Assembly (NCBI GenBank): GCA_934572365.1
Contig: CAKTKX010000088.1
Span: forward strand, 1-5,987
Reading direction: 5' to 3'
DNA length: 5,987 bases
Source of the DNA: an uncultured Oscillospiraceae bacterium
GTDB lineage: Bacteria > Bacillota > Clostridia > Oscillospirales > Oscillospiraceae
Shown piece by piece: positions 4,864-5,987 of this stretch; position 1 is the first letter of the stretch, and the number at the start of each line of letters is the position of its first letter. The notes under the pieces were generated by a model, which worked only from the letters and a program-made list of their open reading frames with translations, was not told where the DNA came from and did no database searches. The position numbers were made by a program, and so were the translations under genes.

Positions 4864-5987
4864 ATGCGCGAAAGCGGAATTTTGATGCATATTACCTCCC
4901 TGCCGACCCCTTACGGCATCGGCACCATGGGGAAGGACGCCTATGCCTTTGTGGACTTTCTGGTCAAGGCCGGACAGCGGTGCTGGCAGATCTTGCCCCT
5001 GACTCCAACGGGCTACGGCGACTCCCCCTACCAGTCCCTGGGCGCCTGCGCGGGCAACCACTATCTCATCGACCTGGATACCCTGGCGGAGGAGGGGCTG
5101 CTGGAAAAGAAGGAAATCCGGAACATTCCCTGGGGCAGCAACCCGGCACGGGTGGATTTTGGCGCGATGTACGCCCACCGGATGGCGGTTCTGCGGCTGG
5201 CGTTCCAGCGGTTTGCGCCGGATGAAGCCTACGAAACCTTCGTGGAGCAGAACCGGAGCTGGCTGGAAGACTATGCTCTGTTCACGGCGTTGAAGGACAC
5301 CCTGGGCGGCAAGCCCTGGCTGGACTGGCCGGAAGATCTGCGTCTGCGAAAGGCGGACGCTCTGGCGGAAAAGCGCCGGGAGCTGTCCGAGGAAATCCGG
5401 CTGCAATTCTTTGCTCAGTATGAATTTGACAAACAGTGGAAGGCGCTGCGCAGCTACGCCAACGCCAAGGGCGTCCGGATCATCGGCGACGTTCCCATTT
5501 ACGTGCCCCTGGATTCGGCAGACGTGTGGGCAAATCCGGAGCTGTTCCAGCTGGACGAAAGCCGCCATCCGGAACAGGTGGCGGGCTGCCCCCCGGATTC
5601 CTTCACCGCGGACGGCCAGCTCTGGGGCAATCCCATTTACGACTGGAAAAAGATGGCGCAGACCCGCTATTCCTGGTGGATTCAGCGCCTGGCGGCGGCC
5701 GGAAAGCTGTACGACGTTATCCGTCTGGATCATTTCCGCGGCTTTGAAAGCTACTGGTCGGTGCCGGCGGGGGATACCACAGCCCGGAACGGCAAGTGGG
5801 TGAAAGGCCCCGGAATGGACTTTGTCCGCGCCATCCAGCAGGCTCTGCCCGATCTGGAATTCATCGCCGAAGACCTGGGCTTCGTCACCCCCGAGGTGCG
5901 CAAATTGCAGCAGGACTCCGGCTATCCCGGCATGAAGGTTCTGGAATTTGCCTTCGACTCCCGGGAGGAAAGCGACTACATGCCCCA
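4864..5987 (+). CDS. malQ: 4-alpha-glucanotransferase (amylomaltase, GH77), 5' part
   Basis: This cytoplasmic enzyme transfers alpha-1,4-glucan segments between maltodextrins, releasing glucose and making longer chains for phosphorylase. The frame stays open to the window edge, giving 374 codons; bacterial family members are usually near 500 residues, so about a quarter is missing. The N terminus RESGILMHITSLPTPYGIG is the GH77 opening. Other family blocks are PTGYGDSPYQS (48-58), GDVPIYV (208-214), GQLWGNPIYDW (251-261), RLDHFRGF with the nucleophile Asp289, and FIAEDLG with the acid/base Glu336. The 47-residue gap between these two equals that in Thermus aquaticus amylomaltase (Asp293, Glu340). 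The third catalytic Asp lies beyond the window. The ATG at 4864 has AAGGAG 9 bases upstream and fits the family start. The gene lies after the LacI-type regulator, separated by a strong terminator, so it is probably a separate transcription unit in the same sugar regulon. Confidence 0.96.
   Translation, partial: MRESGILMHITSLPTPYGIGTMGKDAYAFVDFLVKAGQRCWQILPLTPTGYGDSPYQSLGACAGNHYLIDLDTLAEEGLLEKKEIRNIPWGSNPARVDFGAMYAHRMAVLRLAFQRFAPDEAYETFVEQNRSWLEDYALFTALKDTLGGKPWLDWPEDLRLRKADALAEKRRELSEEIRLQFFAQYEFDKQWKALRSYANAKGVRIIGDVPIYVPLDSADVWANPELFQLDESRHPEQVAGCPPDSFTADGQLWGNPIYDWKKMAQTRYSWWIQRLAAAGKLYDVIRLDHFRGFESYWSVPAGDTTARNGKWVKGPGMDFVRAIQQALPDLEFIAEDLGFVTPEVRKLQQDSGYPGMKVLEFAFDSREESDYMP

Noticed and set aside
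4843..5733. 296-codon open frame on the minus strand opposite malQ
   Set aside because: It is a by-product of GC-rich malQ codons; the + strand carries the GH77 catalytic motifs in order.

Overview
The window reads as ordinary chromosome from a moderately GC-rich Gram-positive gut-type anaerobe, most likely a clostridial member of the Oscillospiraceae/Ruminococcaceae group. That placement is an inference from four things: strong AGGAGG ribosome sites, a lipoprotein signal of the MKKL...LAAC type, a heavy preference for GC-ending codons, and the gene order. No marker gene fixes the genus.

Layout, all genes on the + strand: (1) positions 1-240, the last 79 residues of a zinc/cadmium-type P1B ATPase, functionally unrelated to what follows. 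(2) Positions 241-493, a 253-bp intergenic region with a hairpin after the ATPase, a near-consensus sigma-A-type promoter (390-418), a LacI-family-type operator over and just after the expected transcription start (426-449), a small leader hairpin and a strong ribosome site. (3) Positions 494-3651, a CUT1-type carbohydrate ABC importer: lipoprotein solute-binding protein, then two permeases of the MalF and MalG type. No ATPase gene is present. Two hairpins lie between the binding-protein gene and the first permease gene. (4) Positions 3740-4750, a LacI-family repressor, the obvious candidate to bind the operator in front of the transporter. (5) A perfect 17-bp inverted repeat acting as a terminator, then a cre-like site. 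(6) Positions 4864-5987, the first 374 codons of a GH77 4-alpha-glucanotransferase (MalQ), which runs off the end of the window.

Taken together, this is a maltodextrin/alpha-glucan uptake and processing locus. The lipoprotein captures a sugar outside the cell and the two permeases import it, powered by an ATPase encoded elsewhere. MalQ remodels linear alpha-1,4-glucans in the cytoplasm, and the LacI-type protein probably senses the sugar. The substrate is inferred mainly from malQ and is not proven by the transporter sequence.

I found no undescribed system. The points most worth checking are the composite operator, the hairpin pair between the binding protein and the permeases, the missing ATPase, and the cre-like site before malQ.
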